Source: Bacteroidetes bacterium GWF2_38_335
GTDB lineage: Bacteria > Bacteroidota > Bacteroidia > Bacteroidales > GWF2-38-335
Assembly (NCBI GenBank): GCA_001769535.1
Contig: MEOH01000016.1
Span: 62,001-126,000, forward strand
Length of the DNA stretch: 64,000 bases
Direction of reading: 5' to 3'
A model generated the notes under the pieces. That model made no database searches. It saw only the letters and a list, made by a program, of their open reading frames with translations, and had not been told where the DNA came from. The position numbers and the translations under genes are program-made. Of the stretch, positions 8,613 to 18,444 are shown in pieces. Every line of letters starts with the position of its first letter. The first letter of the stretch is position 1.

Positions 8613-11075
8613 GTGCGGTTTATTATTGTATATATAACATTGTTTGTCTTTCTGATTTCAGGAACAGCTCAAAATGCTTACTGTCAAGACAAACCCACAT
8701 TTGGAAAAGCCAGGAAACTTTTCGATGACAAGGAATATGACCGTGCTCTTGAAATGTTTCTTAACCTTTATAAAGCAAAATCAGAGGATTTCGAACTCAA
8801 TTTTTATATCGGAGCATGTTACCTCAACAGCGACTTCGAAAAAGTTAAGGCCATACCTTATCTGGAATATGCAGTTTCTAAAAAGGCAGACATGTTTCCT
8901 TCTCTTGTTTTTAAAGATCTGGCTGATTTATACCATATGGATTATCAATTTGATAAATCCATTGAGAACTATCGGAAATATTTATCATTTACCGATAAAA
9001 ACAAAAACATTATTAATATTGAGTATGCTGAAAAAATGATTCGGGTGTGTGAAACTGCTAAAAGACTGACAGCCGATTCACTTAAAGTTATCATTGAAAA
9101 AATTCCCGGTCTGGCCAATTCGGATGATTCTGATATTTTTCCGCTTGTTTCTGCAGACGAAAGTGTAATGTATTTCACCAGAAAAACTGCAAATGAAAAA
9201 CCATTTAGCCAGAAAAAAGAAACCATCATGTTTAGCCGGCTTACTGAATCAGGTTTTTCTGATCCACAGGAAATAAGACTTTCCTCCGAAAATAAATTCG
9301 AAGGTGTAATGACGCTTGCCGGAATTTCACCTGATGGAGACCATATCTTTCTTAAAGTTTCAAATGGCGAAAACGATGACCTTTATACCGGAATTATTAT
9401 CAACGGGGAAGTCAAATACATGGTTCCGTTTAATAATAAAATTAATTCTGCCTACTCTGAACTGAGCATGAGCATGACAGCCGATGGTCAGGATATTTAT
9501 TTCAGCAGCGACCGGCCGGGCGGACTGGGAGGGTATGATATTTATACCATAACAAAAGATGAACATGGTAACTGGAGCGAACCGAAAAACCTTGGTCCGA
9601 CTATTAATACCGAAACCGATGACATTGCCCCATTCATTCATCCCGACAAGCAAACCCTCTATTTCAGTTCAAAAGGACATGACAATATGGGAGGATATGA
9701 TATTTTCAAAACTTTATTTTATCCAAAAAACGATGTATGGGCTTCACCCGAAAATGCGGGATTTCCAGTAAATTCAACCGGTGATGACATTTTCTTTACC
9801 CTTAATGTGGATGGAAGCATAGGTTATTTTTCTTCTTCATATAACAACCTTTATGGCAATCATGATATTTATAAAGCTTCGTTCCAAAACTCAATTCCGC
9901 TTACTCTTGTTAAAGGCACTATTCTGGCCGGAGATCCTTTGAAACCTGTTAAAGCGAACATCAGGGTTGTTGATAAAACAAGTAATGAACGTGTCAAATA
10001 CATTTACAATCCCAATCCCGAAACAGGTAAATACCTTATGATTTTTCCTCCCGGAAAAAACTATGATATGGTAATTGAGGCTGAAGGATATCTTCCTCAC
10101 CGTTTAAATATTTATATACCAAATCAAACATATTTTTACGAACTTTTCCAGATCATCCACCTTGAACCGGTAAAATCACTTGGTGAGGTAATCGGTGAAG
10201 AAATAACTGTTACAAACAGCTTTTTTGATATTTATGATAACAGCAACGACTCTGCCCGGCATAATTATTCCGAATTATTGTCAATGATCGAAGAACTGAT
10301 CGTAACTACCGATTCTCTTGGATTGGAATACATCGATAAAATTTCATCACAGGTGATTAATAAAACATCGAACCCTGAGGATATATCTAAGGAAAAAAAT
10401 TACGACGGTTTGCTCAACCTGATTGAAAATGCCATAGAAACTACCGATTCGGCTGCCTTGCGAAAACTGGATGAAAACACTATTTACAGTCAGAAATCAG
10501 GTCGAATTTATTTCTATGGTCTCAGTGAAGATAAAACAGAGCTTGTTCCCTGTTTAATCGGCAAAGATACGGTCTATACGCTTCCTCCTATTATTATGAA
10601 AGATGAAGACAAGTATCCGCCTCTTAACCTTAGTGATCTTACTAATGAAAAGACTGACAGCTTAATTACATCGTTGCTGAATAATAATATTGCCGAGGAG
10701 AATACTGACTTTAGGAATTCTGATCCGAATAGAAGAAAAACGGTGTTAACTTATGTGATCTATTTCGAAACCGGAAAATTTGATATTAAGGAAGATTACA
10801 TAAATGACATTAAGCAGTTGGCTGACATGCTTAAAAATTACAATCTGGGCGCCGAAATTTACGGGTTCACCGATGATCAGGGTGATGATGAAAAAAATAA
10901 TACTCTTTCACAGCAAAGGGCAACTGCAGTATTTGAAATTTTTTCGGGACAGGGTATTACTCCCAGAAAAGCTATTGTTAAAGGAAAAGGTGAGATAATA
11001 TCCGGAAAAACTGAAACTGAAGTTTCTCGTGGAAAACACAGAAAAACTGTAATAAATATTTTTGAAATTGAATAG
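8613..11075 (+). CDS. PorE-like TPR/PD40/OmpA-family envelope protein
   Basis: 820 residues. The GTG at 8613 directly follows an in-frame TGA and precedes a signal peptide (RFIIVYITLFVFLISGTAQ), so it is the only good start. Domains: TPR helices at 30-150; PD40 propeller at 180-420 (QDIYFSSDRPGGLGGYDIYT, LYFSSKGHDNMGGYDIF); a carboxypeptidase-regulatory-like fold at 430-515; a 150-residue Asp/Ser-rich insert with duplicated ETTDS-type segments; and an OmpA-like peptidoglycan-binding domain at 700-815. The OmpA domain is divergent: the usual NRRVEF ending is replaced by HRKTVINI. It is the first gene of a four-gene operon, 3 bp before the YfiR-like gene, which suggests it is the envelope-sensing component of that system. 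Confidence 0.9.
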   Translation: MRFIIVYITLFVFLISGTAQNAYCQDKPTFGKARKLFDDKEYDRALEMFLNLYKAKSEDFELNFYIGACYLNSDFEKVKAIPYLEYAVSKKADMFPSLVFKDLADLYHMDYQFDKSIENYRKYLSFTDKNKNIINIEYAEKMIRVCETAKRLTADSLKVIIEKIPGLANSDDSDIFPLVSADESVMYFTRKTANEKPFSQKKETIMFSRLTESGFSDPQEIRLSSENKFEGVMTLAGISPDGDHIFLKVSNGENDDLYTGIIINGEVKYMVPFNNKINSAYSELSMSMTADGQDIYFSSDRPGGLGGYDIYTITKDEHGNWSEPKNLGPTINTETDDIAPFIHPDKQTLYFSSKGHDNMGGYDIFKTLFYPKNDVWASPENAGFPVNSTGDDIFFTLNVDGSIGYFSSSYNNLYGNHDIYKASFQNSIPLTLVKGTILAGDPLKPVKANIRVVDKTSNERVKYIYNPNPETGKYLMIFPPGKNYDMVIEAEGYLPHRLNIYIPNQTYFYELFQIIHLEPVKSLGEVIGEEITVTNSFFDIYDNSNDSARHNYSELLSMIEELIVTTDSLGLEYIDKISSQVINKTSNPEDISKEKNYDGLLNLIENAIETTDSAALRKLDENTIYSQKSGRIYFYGLSEDKTELVPCLIGKDTVYTLPPIIMKDEDKYPPLNLSDLTNEKTDSLITSLLNNNIAEENTDFRNSDPNRRKTVLTYVIYFETGKFDIKEDYINDIKQLADMLKNYNLGAEIYGFTDDQGDDEKNNTLSQQRATAVFEIFSGQGITPRKAIVKGKGEIISGKTETEVSRGKHRKTVINIFEIE

Positions 11076-11078
11076 GAT

Positions 11079-11651
11079 TTGAAGAATATTTCAACATATA
11101 ATTCTTTTGCATTAGTGAGTCTTTTCTTGCTGGTGTTCGGCTGCAACAATATGCAGGCACAGGACACCCAGTATAATGAGTACGAAGTGAAAGCCGCTTA
11201 TATTGTGAATTTTTCAAAATTTGTAACCTGGCCGGATGAAGCCTTTTCATCGGAGTCATCTCCCTTTGTTATCGGAGTGTATAAAAATGAGCAAATCAGC
11301 ACCTACCTGAAGAAAATGCTGCTGAACAAAAGAATTCTTGGCAGGATGCCCATTATTAAAAACTTTTCAAAACCCGAAGATATTTCAAAATGCCAGATTC
11401 TGTTTATCGGTAAAGTTGACAAACAGGAACTTAATGAGATATACAAAAAAGTAAAAGATCAACCTGTACTGACTGTCGGGGATAATATCTCAGAGTTCTG
11501 TGAGTCGGGCGGAATGATCAATTTCACCCACCAATATTCAAAATACCGTTTCGAAATAAATAATAACGCGGCTACCAAGGCAAAAATTAAGATCAGTTCC
11601 AAATTGCTTGCCCTGGCAAAAATTGTTACCGAGGATGAAATTAAGTTTTAG
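11079..11651 (+). CDS. YfiR-family (DUF4154) periplasmic protein
   Basis: 190 residues from a TTG start with AGGA just upstream. The N-terminus is a signal peptide, possibly a lipoprotein signal ending LLVFGC. The mature part matches the YfiR/DUF4154 fold: [19 protein letters not shown] near the start, CQILFIG in the middle, then [20 protein letters not shown] and [12 protein letters not shown] at the end. In Pseudomonas, YfiR is the periplasmic inhibitor of the diguanylate cyclase YfiN and is held off by the OmpA-like YfiB. Here the gene is 3 bp after an OmpA-domain gene and overlaps a HAMP kinase gene, an equivalent order, so it probably controls that kinase. Two mature cysteines (KCQI and FCES) might form a disulfide. 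Confidence 0.9.
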   Translation: MKNISTYNSFALVSLFLLVFGCNNMQAQDTQYNEYEVKAAYIVNFSKFVTWPDEAFSSESSPFVIGVYKNEQISTYLKKMLLNKRILGRMPIIKNFSKPEDISKCQILFIGKVDKQELNEIYKKVKDQPVLTVGDNISEFCESGGMINFTHQYSKYRFEINNNAATKAKIKISSKLLALAKIVTEDEIKF

Positions 11652-13521
11652 AAATAACTCCATCAGAACAAAAATGGTGCTGATAATTTTATCGGTAAGC
11701 TCATTAGCACTTATTATTTCAATGGTTATATTTTTCTTTTTTGACAGATCACAGTTTCATACAAAAAGTGAAAGAAGCTTATCCATTCTCACCAAGGTTG
11801 TTGGAGATATGAATGACGGCAACCTGATTTTCATTAATCAGGAGGAAGCTTATAAAACATTAAAAAGTTTAAAAGCCGATGAACATATACATCATGCGGT
11901 AATTTTAAATATCAATAACGACACACTTGTACAATATTTTAAAGAAAATGCGACCCTGCGTATAGATAAAATTCCGGGAAATGTAAAAGATACCATATAC
12001 TTTAGTAACAATAAATATCTTGTTGTTAAACCAATTTATGACAGGGATAATGAATATGTCGGAAAAATTATTCTGGCCGCCGATTTCAAAGAATACACCC
12101 AAAGAACCATGAGTTTTCTAAAAATCCTTGGTATTATTTTTATTGCAGCTTTGGTGGTGGCATTCCTTTTATCGGTAAATCTTCAGCGTCTGATTTCCCG
12201 ACCCATCCTTAAACTCGCTGAAACCGCCAAACTTATTTCTGTTAAAAAAGATTATTCCATTCGGATTCCCGTAAGCTCTGCCGATGAAGTAGGTCAGTTG
12301 ATTAAATCTTTTAATAACATGCTTTCGCAGATCGAACAACAAAATATCGCTCTCACACTAGCCAAAGACCAGGCCGAAAGTTCTGCAAAGGTTAAAGAGC
12401 AATTTTTGGCAAACATGAGCCATGAAATCAGAACACCCATGAATGCCATTGTGGGCATGGCAAATCTGCTGCTTGATACCCCAATGAATGAAGAACAGAA
12501 AAAATACCTCGATAACATCACTATATCTGCAAATAACCTGTTGGTAATTATTAATGACATTCTGGATATTTCAAAAATTGAAGCAGGAAAACTCGATTTT
12601 GAAGAGGTTAACTTCAACCTTAAAACGCTTATTGAAAAGCTTACCAACATGTTTGAGCTTAAAAGCAAAGAAAAATCGCTTGAGCTTAAAACCAATATTC
12701 ATCCAAATGTTCCCATTTACCTCAGCGGAGATGATGTCAGACTGAATCAGATTCTCATCAATTTAATAGGCAACGCCATTAAATTTACAGAAAAAGGTTT
12801 TGTTTCACTTGATGTTTCACTGCTTAGTGAATCTCATGAAACCGGAACCCTGCTCTTTAAAGTTAAGGATACAGGAATTGGCATCAATGAAGACCATCTG
12901 AAAGTTATTTTTGCAAGTTTTTCACAGGCAAGCAGCGATACAACAAGAAAATATGGAGGCACCGGACTTGGACTGACTATTTCCAAAATGCTGGTTGAGA
13001 TGCAGGGCGGACAAATTTCAGTGAACAGTAAACCGGGATCGGGGAGTGAGTTTAAATTTCATATCACTTATAAAAAAGTTGAACGGACTGATATAGAAAA
13101 ACCCGAATTAAAAAATACCAGAACACTTCCAGACAGCATTACTTCAAAAATAAAAGTTCTGGTAGTCGAAGACAATGCCATAAATATGCTTCTGGCAACT
13201 ACCTTATTGCAAAAAAGCGGATATATAGTCGATCAGGCTGAGGATGGAAACAAGGCTATTGAAAAATTCAGGGCAAATGATTACAATATAATCCTCATGG
13301 ACATTCACATGCCCAACCTCGATGGCTATGCTGCTTCCAAATTTATTCGTGAGAATTTCGAGGAAAATAAAAAAAATATTCCTATCATTGCACTTACAGC
13401 AGCAGCAATAAAAGGTGAAAAAGAAAAATGTTTTGCTGCCGGAATGAATGATTATGTTTCAAAACCGTTTAAACCTGATGAATTAATTGAAAAAATTCAA
13501 AAATTAGTTACTGTGTCATGA
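11635..13521 (+). CDS. Hybrid sensor histidine kinase with CHASE8-like sensor and HAMP
   Basis: 628 residues from the ATG at 11635, which overlaps the YfiR-like gene by 17 bp; an in-frame TTG at 11608 is less likely. Order: membrane helix 12-36; periplasmic region 37-155 resembling CHASE8, the sensor domain of YfiN ([20 protein letters not shown]); membrane helix 156-178; HAMP 179-232; HisKA with SHEIRTP (His about 263); HATPase with N-box NLIGNAIKF and G boxes DTGIGI and GGTGLGL; REC at 505-622 with acceptor Asp in LMDIHMP (about 556) and Lys in SKPF. The output is phosphorelay, not GGDEF. The stop overlaps the HPt gene start, so kinase, REC and HPt probably form one relay. Confidence 0.93.
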   Translation: MKLSFRNNSIRTKMVLIILSVSSLALIISMVIFFFFDRSQFHTKSERSLSILTKVVGDMNDGNLIFINQEEAYKTLKSLKADEHIHHAVILNINNDTLVQYFKENATLRIDKIPGNVKDTIYFSNNKYLVVKPIYDRDNEYVGKIILAADFKEYTQRTMSFLKILGIIFIAALVVAFLLSVNLQRLISRPILKLAETAKLISVKKDYSIRIPVSSADEVGQLIKSFNNMLSQIEQQNIALTLAKDQAESSAKVKEQFLANMSHEIRTPMNAIVGMANLLLDTPMNEEQKKYLDNITISANNLLVIINDILDISKIEAGKLDFEEVNFNLKTLIEKLTNMFELKSKEKSLELKTNIHPNVPIYLSGDDVRLNQILINLIGNAIKFTEKGFVSLDVSLLSESHETGTLLFKVKDTGIGINEDHLKVIFASFSQASSDTTRKYGGTGLGLTISKMLVEMQGGQISVNSKPGSGSEFKFHITYKKVERTDIEKPELKNTRTLPDSITSKIKVLVVEDNAINMLLATTLLQKSGYIVDQAEDGNKAIEKFRANDYNIILMDIHMPNLDGYAASKFIRENFEENKKNIPIIALTAAAIKGEKEKCFAAGMNDYVSKPFKPDELIEKIQKLVTVS

Positions 13522-13877
13522 CGCCTACTTCACATCATATCGACCTCACCTACCTGAAAAACATGTCAGGTGAAAATAACGAGCTTATTATTGAAATGAT
13601 CAATATTTATAAAGCCCAGATTCCTGAATTCATCGAAATCATGAAAAAAGGGGTTGACGATACCGATTGGGAAGCTTTGGCATCCATCGCCCATAAAGCA
13701 AAATCATCTGTTGCCATTATGGGAATCAGTTACCTTTCTGAAGCACTGAAAGAAATGGAAGTAAGGGCAAAAGCAAAAACCGATTTGGAAACCATAATTA
13801 TGTACGTCGCCGATTTTGAACGCATTTGCCTTCAATCCATCGTAGAGCTTGATGAAGCTGTAAAAAACCTTAAATGA
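13518..13877 (+). CDS. HPt-domain phosphotransfer protein
   Basis: 119 residues, one HPt four-helix bundle. The phosphorylated histidine is in [16 protein letters not shown] (about residue 58), with the Lys and Ser/Gly after it that the family needs. ATG overlaps the stop of the hybrid kinase (ATGA), indicating translational coupling. It should accept phosphate from the kinase REC domain and pass it to a response regulator that is not encoded in this operon. Last gene of the unit. Confidence 0.92.
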   Translation: MTPTSHHIDLTYLKNMSGENNELIIEMINIYKAQIPEFIEIMKKGVDDTDWEALASIAHKAKSSVAIMGISYLSEALKEMEVRAKAKTDLETIIMYVADFERICLQSIVELDEAVKNLK

Positions 13878-14021
13878 TAAAAATATTTTTAAATATCAGT
13901 TTTTTAATCGACCACCTGAACAGATTTAACGGGTTATAATCCTTTTTTCTTACCCCATTTCCTTATTTTTACAGTTTTTCTGGCTTGCTTAAGCCAATTT
14001 ATTAATTTTAAAATCAATTAC

Positions 14022-15149
14022 ATGAAAATAATAGTATTAGGTGCCGGATTGGTCGGCGGACCAATGGCCATTGACCTTGCAAAAGAAAGTACATTCGAGG
14101 TAACTTGCGCTGACATCAGCAAAAAAAATCTGGATAAATTATCCTCTTTTCCCATAACTACAATTCAAAAGTACCTTTCAGATCCTGAAAATGTAAGATC
14201 ACTCGTGAAAGATTGTGATTATGTTATTAATGCCGTTCCGGGATTTATGGGGTTTCAGACTGTTAAAACCATAATAGAATCTGGTAAAGACCTGGTTGAC
14301 ATAGCTTTTTTTCCTGAAGATGCATTTCTTCTTGATGACCTGGCAAAAAAACACAATGTCACTGCAATTGTTGATTGCGGCGTGGCACCGGGAATGAGCA
14401 ACATACTTACCGGATATGCCCATCATCTTCTGGATGAAACTGAAACGGCTCTTACCTATGTTGGAGGATTGCCGCGTGTAAGACAATGGCCGTACGAATA
14501 CAAAGCAGTTTTTTCACCCATTGACGTCATTGAAGAATATACCCGTCCCGCTCGCTATATAGAAAATGGAAAGCTTGTTATTAAACCCGCTCTCTCTGAT
14601 CCTGAGCTTATTAATTTTCCTGAAATAGGCACACTTGAAGCATTTAACTCAGACGGTATAAGAAGTCTGGCCACAACCATTAACGCCCCAAATATCAAGG
14701 AAAAAACTCTACGGTACCCGGGACATATTGAAATAATGAGGATTCTGCGCGAAACAGGCTTTTTCTCACAGGAAGAAATCGAGGTTAAAGGAACAAAGGT
14801 TAAACCTATGGACCTAACTGCAAAACTTATGTTTCCAAAATGGGAGTTGAAAAACAACGAAACGGATATTACTGTGATGCAGGTCATTGTGGAAGGCAAA
14901 AAAGACGGTAAAAATGTCAGGTATATTTATGACCTTTTTGATGAACGTGATGAAAAAACCGGAATCCATTCCATGGCCCGCACTACAGGATACACCGCTA
15001 CCGTGGCTCTTAGAATGGTGATAAATGGTTTATATAATCACAAAGGTATTTCGGTTCCTGAATTTATTGGAAAACACCCTGAATGCGTGAAGTTTCTGCT
15101 AACCGGACTGGCAGAGCGCGGAGTGGTTTACCACGAAACAATAATTTAA
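14022..15149 (+). CDS. Saccharopine dehydrogenase-family oxidoreductase
   Basis: 375 residues. N-terminal Rossmann fold with IVLGAGLVGGPMA (residues 3-15) for NAD(P), followed by VINAVPGF and the family hallmark VDCGVAPGMSN (about 118-128). C-terminal half contains YVGGLPRVRQWPYEYKAVFS and the ending GLAERGVVYHE. Members act as saccharopine reductase, lysine 6-dehydrogenase or carboxynorspermidine synthase; the single-domain length near 375 fits a lysine 6-dehydrogenase-like or saccharopine reductase-like enzyme, but substrate cannot be read from sequence. No lysine pathway partners are adjacent. Confidence 0.85.
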   Translation: MKIIVLGAGLVGGPMAIDLAKESTFEVTCADISKKNLDKLSSFPITTIQKYLSDPENVRSLVKDCDYVINAVPGFMGFQTVKTIIESGKDLVDIAFFPEDAFLLDDLAKKHNVTAIVDCGVAPGMSNILTGYAHHLLDETETALTYVGGLPRVRQWPYEYKAVFSPIDVIEEYTRPARYIENGKLVIKPALSDPELINFPEIGTLEAFNSDGIRSLATTINAPNIKEKTLRYPGHIEIMRILRETGFFSQEEIEVKGTKVKPMDLTAKLMFPKWELKNNETDITVMQVIVEGKKDGKNVRYIYDLFDERDEKTGIHSMARTTGYTATVALRMVINGLYNHKGISVPEFIGKHPECVKFLLTGLAERGVVYHETII

Positions 15150-15156
15150 TTAACAG

Positions 15157-15224
15157 AGGATGTTTCAAAAGAACCTTTTCAAATTTTCATTGGTTTTGTC
15201 AAATTGGTACTTTTGAGACATCCT
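15157..15224 (+). repeat. Imperfect 19-bp inverted repeat; terminator or small repeat element
   Basis: Arms AGGATGTTTCAAAAGAACC (15157-15175) and GGTACTTTTGAGACATCCT (15206-15224) pair with two imperfections, one of them a wobble, around a 30-base loop. It lies 8 bp after a stop codon and 16 bp before the next start, so it may terminate transcription, although no run of T follows. The arm sequence also resembles terminal repeats of Bacteroidota insertion sequences. Confidence 0.6.
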
Positions 15225-15239
15225 TTCACCATTTAAACA

Positions 15240-16133
15240 ATGCAAAATAAAATCTGGCTTATTTATCTGGTAACCTCGCTTGCGATGCTTATCTGGGGGT
15301 TATCATACATATGGGTTGATGTGGCTCTGGATTATTATTCTGCTGCAACTATTGCTTCAGTGAGGGTATTCATTGCCACTGCTTTCATGATATCACTGGC
15401 TTTGATTACAGGAAAACTTGAAAAAGTCAGAAAAAAAGATCTGAAGCTGTTCATGATGTTCGGTTTCTTTGATCCGTTTTGTTATTTTTTGTGTGAAAGT
15501 TATGGGATTGATAATGCCACTCCTACGTCAGCTGCAGTTATTATAGCAACAATTCCGCTTCTCACACCTGTTTCGGCCTTTCTGATTTTAAAAGAAAAAC
15601 TTTCAATTATCAATATCTTAGGAATTATAGTTTCATTTTCAGGAGTAATATTGGTGGTGGTTACCCAAAACTTTAATCTGGCCATTGAGCCGGCAGGATT
15701 ATTTCTATTGACCGGAGCTGTAATCTGCGCAATTTTTTATAATTTTTTCCTTCGCAACCTTGCCGGCAAATACAATTTATATACAGTCATCTCGGTTCAA
15801 AATATTTTTGCATGCATTTATTTTTTGCCTGTTTTTCTGATACACGGAATACCGGATATGTCGGCAGTCAAGTTAAACACTGAGATAGCAGTTACAATGA
15901 TTGCGCTGTCAATACTTGCATCGGCCCTGGCATTTATATTTTATGCAAACGGGATTAAGTTCCTTGGTATTACAAAAGCCAATGTATTTGCAAATATGAT
16001 TCCGGTTTTTGCTGCTGTTTTTTCATATCTTCTTTTAGATGAAATACTCGAATTGCATCAGTTTATTGGCATAGCAGTTGTGATTGCAGGCGTGTTTCTT
16101 TCACAAACCGGGGTAAAAAATCAGTTAAAATAA
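15240..16133 (+). CDS. EamA-family (DMT superfamily) transporter
   Basis: 297 residues with ten predicted membrane helices arranged as two EamA repeats (about 8-140 and 150-290). The first repeat opens with LAMLIWGLSYIWVDVAL, and the repeat ends carry the typical AVIIATIPLLTPVSAFLILKE-like and ANMIPVFAAVFSYLLLDE-like segments with a Glu before the next helix. Family members export amino acids, nucleotide-related metabolites or drugs across the inner membrane. Substrate not predictable. Separated from the preceding gene by the inverted repeat at 15157. Confidence 0.92.
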   Translation: MQNKIWLIYLVTSLAMLIWGLSYIWVDVALDYYSAATIASVRVFIATAFMISLALITGKLEKVRKKDLKLFMMFGFFDPFCYFLCESYGIDNATPTSAAVIIATIPLLTPVSAFLILKEKLSIINILGIIVSFSGVILVVVTQNFNLAIEPAGLFLLTGAVICAIFYNFFLRNLAGKYNLYTVISVQNIFACIYFLPVFLIHGIPDMSAVKLNTEIAVTMIALSILASALAFIFYANGIKFLGITKANVFANMIPVFAAVFSYLLLDEILELHQFIGIAVVIAGVFLSQTGVKNQLK

Positions 16134-16207
16134 TTTTCATCTCGTTCGGTTTTAGTTTTAATCAAACGACTTTTTTTGTACCTTTAAGCCTTTAAAAATT
16201 TACTTAC

Positions 16208-18355
16208 ATGAAAATAAAGATTTTTACAATTGTTTCTCTGCTTATTATTAATTCTGCAGTCAGGGCTGATGAAGGAATGTGGATTCCCTTGCTTCTGAAA
16301 AAATACACCATTGAAGACATGCAGAAAAAAGGTTTCAAGCTAACCGCTGAAGATATTTACAGTGTAAATCAGGCATGTCTGAAAGATGCCATTGTTATTT
16401 TCGGTCGGGGATGTACCGGCGAACTGATTTCGGATCAGGGACTCATTCTTACCAACCACCATTGCGGTTACGGAAGGATTCAGGCACACAGCTCTCTTGA
16501 ACATGATTATCTTACCGATGGATTTTGGGCAATGTCACGGGATGAGGAATTGGCAAATCCCGGATTATCGGTCACTTTCCTTGTCAGGATGGAAGATGTT
16601 ACCAAAGACGTTCTTGACGGAATCACCGAAAAAGATGATGAAGCGGTACGCGAAAGGAAAATAGGAGAAAATATTACCAAAATACAAAATGAAAATTCAG
16701 ATGGCAGCAATTACCGTGTTTCCATAAAACCTTTTTATTACGGAAATGAATATTACATGTTCATTTACGAAGAATACAGGGATGTTAGACTTGTTGGCGC
16801 CCCTCCCTCCTCCATCGGAAAATTCGGCGGAGATACCGATAACTGGATGTGGCCCAGACATACCGGCGACTTTTCAATTTTCAGGATTTATGCAAATAAA
16901 GAAAACAAACCTGCAGATTATTCAAAAGACAATGTTCCCTATAAACCCAAAAAGCATCTTTCAATTTCAATGAAAGGCATAAACAAAGGTGATTTCACCA
17001 TGGTATTCGGATACCCAGGGAGCACTGAGCAGTATTTAACTTCACATGGCGTAAAAATGATCATGGACGATTCAAATCCGCATAAAATAAATATCCGGGC
17101 AAAACTGCTTGAGATTATGAAAACAGATATGGACGCCTCCGATAAGGTAAGAATTCAATATTCTTCCAAATATGCAGGAATTGCTAATTACTGGAAAAAA
17201 TGGATTGGTGAAAATAAGGGACTAAAAAAGCTAAATGCCATTAGAAAAAAAGAACAACTGGAAATGGAATTTCAGAAATGGGCTGAAGCCGACAGAAAAA
17301 GAAATGAAAAATACGGCCGGTTGCTGACTGATTTTGGGAAGATCTACAAAGAATTGACCCCATACAGCCTGACCCTCGACTACCTTTCAGAAGCCCTTTT
17401 ATCCCTTGATATGGTAAGGTTTGCGGGAAATTTCAGAGAAATAGAAAGCTTTACTGATAAAGAGGCTTTCATCAAACAATCTGAACAGTATAAAGCGCAA
17501 GCTGCAGGCTTTTTCAAAGATTTTAATACCCCAACATGCAAAAAGCTTTTTACTTCAATGGTCAGAATTTATCGCGACAGCGTGGATGCTGAATTCCAAC
17601 CCGGATTATTTAGTCAGATCGACGCAAAATTCAAAGGAAACATCGATGCTTTTGTAAGCGACATTTTTGAAAAATCCAATCTGACAACCGAGGAAAAATT
17701 CAATATGCTTTTTGAAAAACCAAGCCTTAAAACCATTTCAGTTATTAAAAACGATCCTTTCTACATTTTGTACAATGATCTGGTTTCGATATACCGAAAC
17801 AAATTGATGCTTAAAATAGATATGCTCAACAGCCGGCTTGACAAGCTTTACAGACTTTATGTTACCGGATTGAAAGAGATGCAGACCGAAAAAATATTTT
17901 ATCCTGATGCAAATTTTACAATGAGGATAGCATACGGAAAAGTTGATGATTACTTTCCCACCGACGGAGTATTCTATGAACATTTTACCACCCTCGAGGG
18001 AATAATGGAAAAAGACAACCCACTCATTTACGATTATGATGTACCCGACAAACTGCGCGAACTTTACAAATCAAAAGATTACGGCAGATATGCCGACAAA
18101 GAAGGTAAAATGCGCGTATGTTTCACTGCATCAAACCATACCACAGGCGGTAATTCGGGCAGTCCGGTCCTTAATGCCAATGGCGAACTAATCGGTGTTA
18201 ATTTTGACAGAAACTGGGAAGGTACAATGAGTGACATAATGTACAATCCCGACCAATGCAGAAATATCACCCTCGACATAAGATATGTGCTGTTTATCGT
18301 TGACAAATTTGCCGGAGCAACGCATTTAATCAATGAAATGACAATCATTGAATGA
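16208..18355 (+). CDS. S46-family dipeptidyl-peptidase, DPP11-like
   Basis: 715 residues, the usual length for S46 exopeptidases, with signal peptide (1-20) ending VRAD. The trypsin-like fold is split by an alpha-helical domain. Catalytic His lies in LTNHHCGYG (84/85) and the nucleophile Ser650 in TGGNSGSP; the Asp is probably in GGDTDNWMWPRHTGDF. Arg668, 18 residues after the serine in NFDRNWEG, matches the arginine that gives DPP11 its Asp/Glu specificity (Ser655/Arg673 in Porphyromonas DPP11), where DPP7 has Gly. It should release N-terminal dipeptides with acidic second residues in the periplasm, feeding amino acid fermentation. Single-gene unit ended by the terminator at 18374. Confidence 0.9.
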   Translation: MKIKIFTIVSLLIINSAVRADEGMWIPLLLKKYTIEDMQKKGFKLTAEDIYSVNQACLKDAIVIFGRGCTGELISDQGLILTNHHCGYGRIQAHSSLEHDYLTDGFWAMSRDEELANPGLSVTFLVRMEDVTKDVLDGITEKDDEAVRERKIGENITKIQNENSDGSNYRVSIKPFYYGNEYYMFIYEEYRDVRLVGAPPSSIGKFGGDTDNWMWPRHTGDFSIFRIYANKENKPADYSKDNVPYKPKKHLSISMKGINKGDFTMVFGYPGSTEQYLTSHGVKMIMDDSNPHKINIRAKLLEIMKTDMDASDKVRIQYSSKYAGIANYWKKWIGENKGLKKLNAIRKKEQLEMEFQKWAEADRKRNEKYGRLLTDFGKIYKELTPYSLTLDYLSEALLSLDMVRFAGNFREIESFTDKEAFIKQSEQYKAQAAGFFKDFNTPTCKKLFTSMVRIYRDSVDAEFQPGLFSQIDAKFKGNIDAFVSDIFEKSNLTTEEKFNMLFEKPSLKTISVIKNDPFYILYNDLVSIYRNKLMLKIDMLNSRLDKLYRLYVTGLKEMQTEKIFYPDANFTMRIAYGKVDDYFPTDGVFYEHFTTLEGIMEKDNPLIYDYDVPDKLRELYKSKDYGRYADKEGKMRVCFTASNHTTGGNSGSPVLNANGELIGVNFDRNWEGTMSDIMYNPDQCRNITLDIRYVLFIVDKFAGATHLINEMTIIE

Positions 18356-18373
18356 TATTTTGATATCGTTGAT

Positions 18374-18416
18374 AAAAAACCATTTTCGTTATACGCTTCT
18401 GAAAATGGTTTTTTTT
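18374..18416 (+). terminator. Rho-independent terminator of the S46 peptidase gene
   Basis: Perfect 14-bp stem AAAAAACCATTTTC / GAAAATGGTTTTTT with a 13-base loop and a T run, starting 19 bp after the stop codon. Confidence 0.9.
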
Positions 18417-18423
18417 ATCTTTG
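18416..18423 (+). promoter_or_regulatory. -7 promoter element of the soluble hybrid kinase gene
   Basis: TATCTTTG, an exact TAnnTTTG match, adjoining the terminator at 18374 and 22 bp before the ATG at 18445. No good -33 element was found, because the terminator stem occupies that position. Confidence 0.5.
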
Positions 18424-18444
18424 AAAAAGCCAAATTACCTTTGA

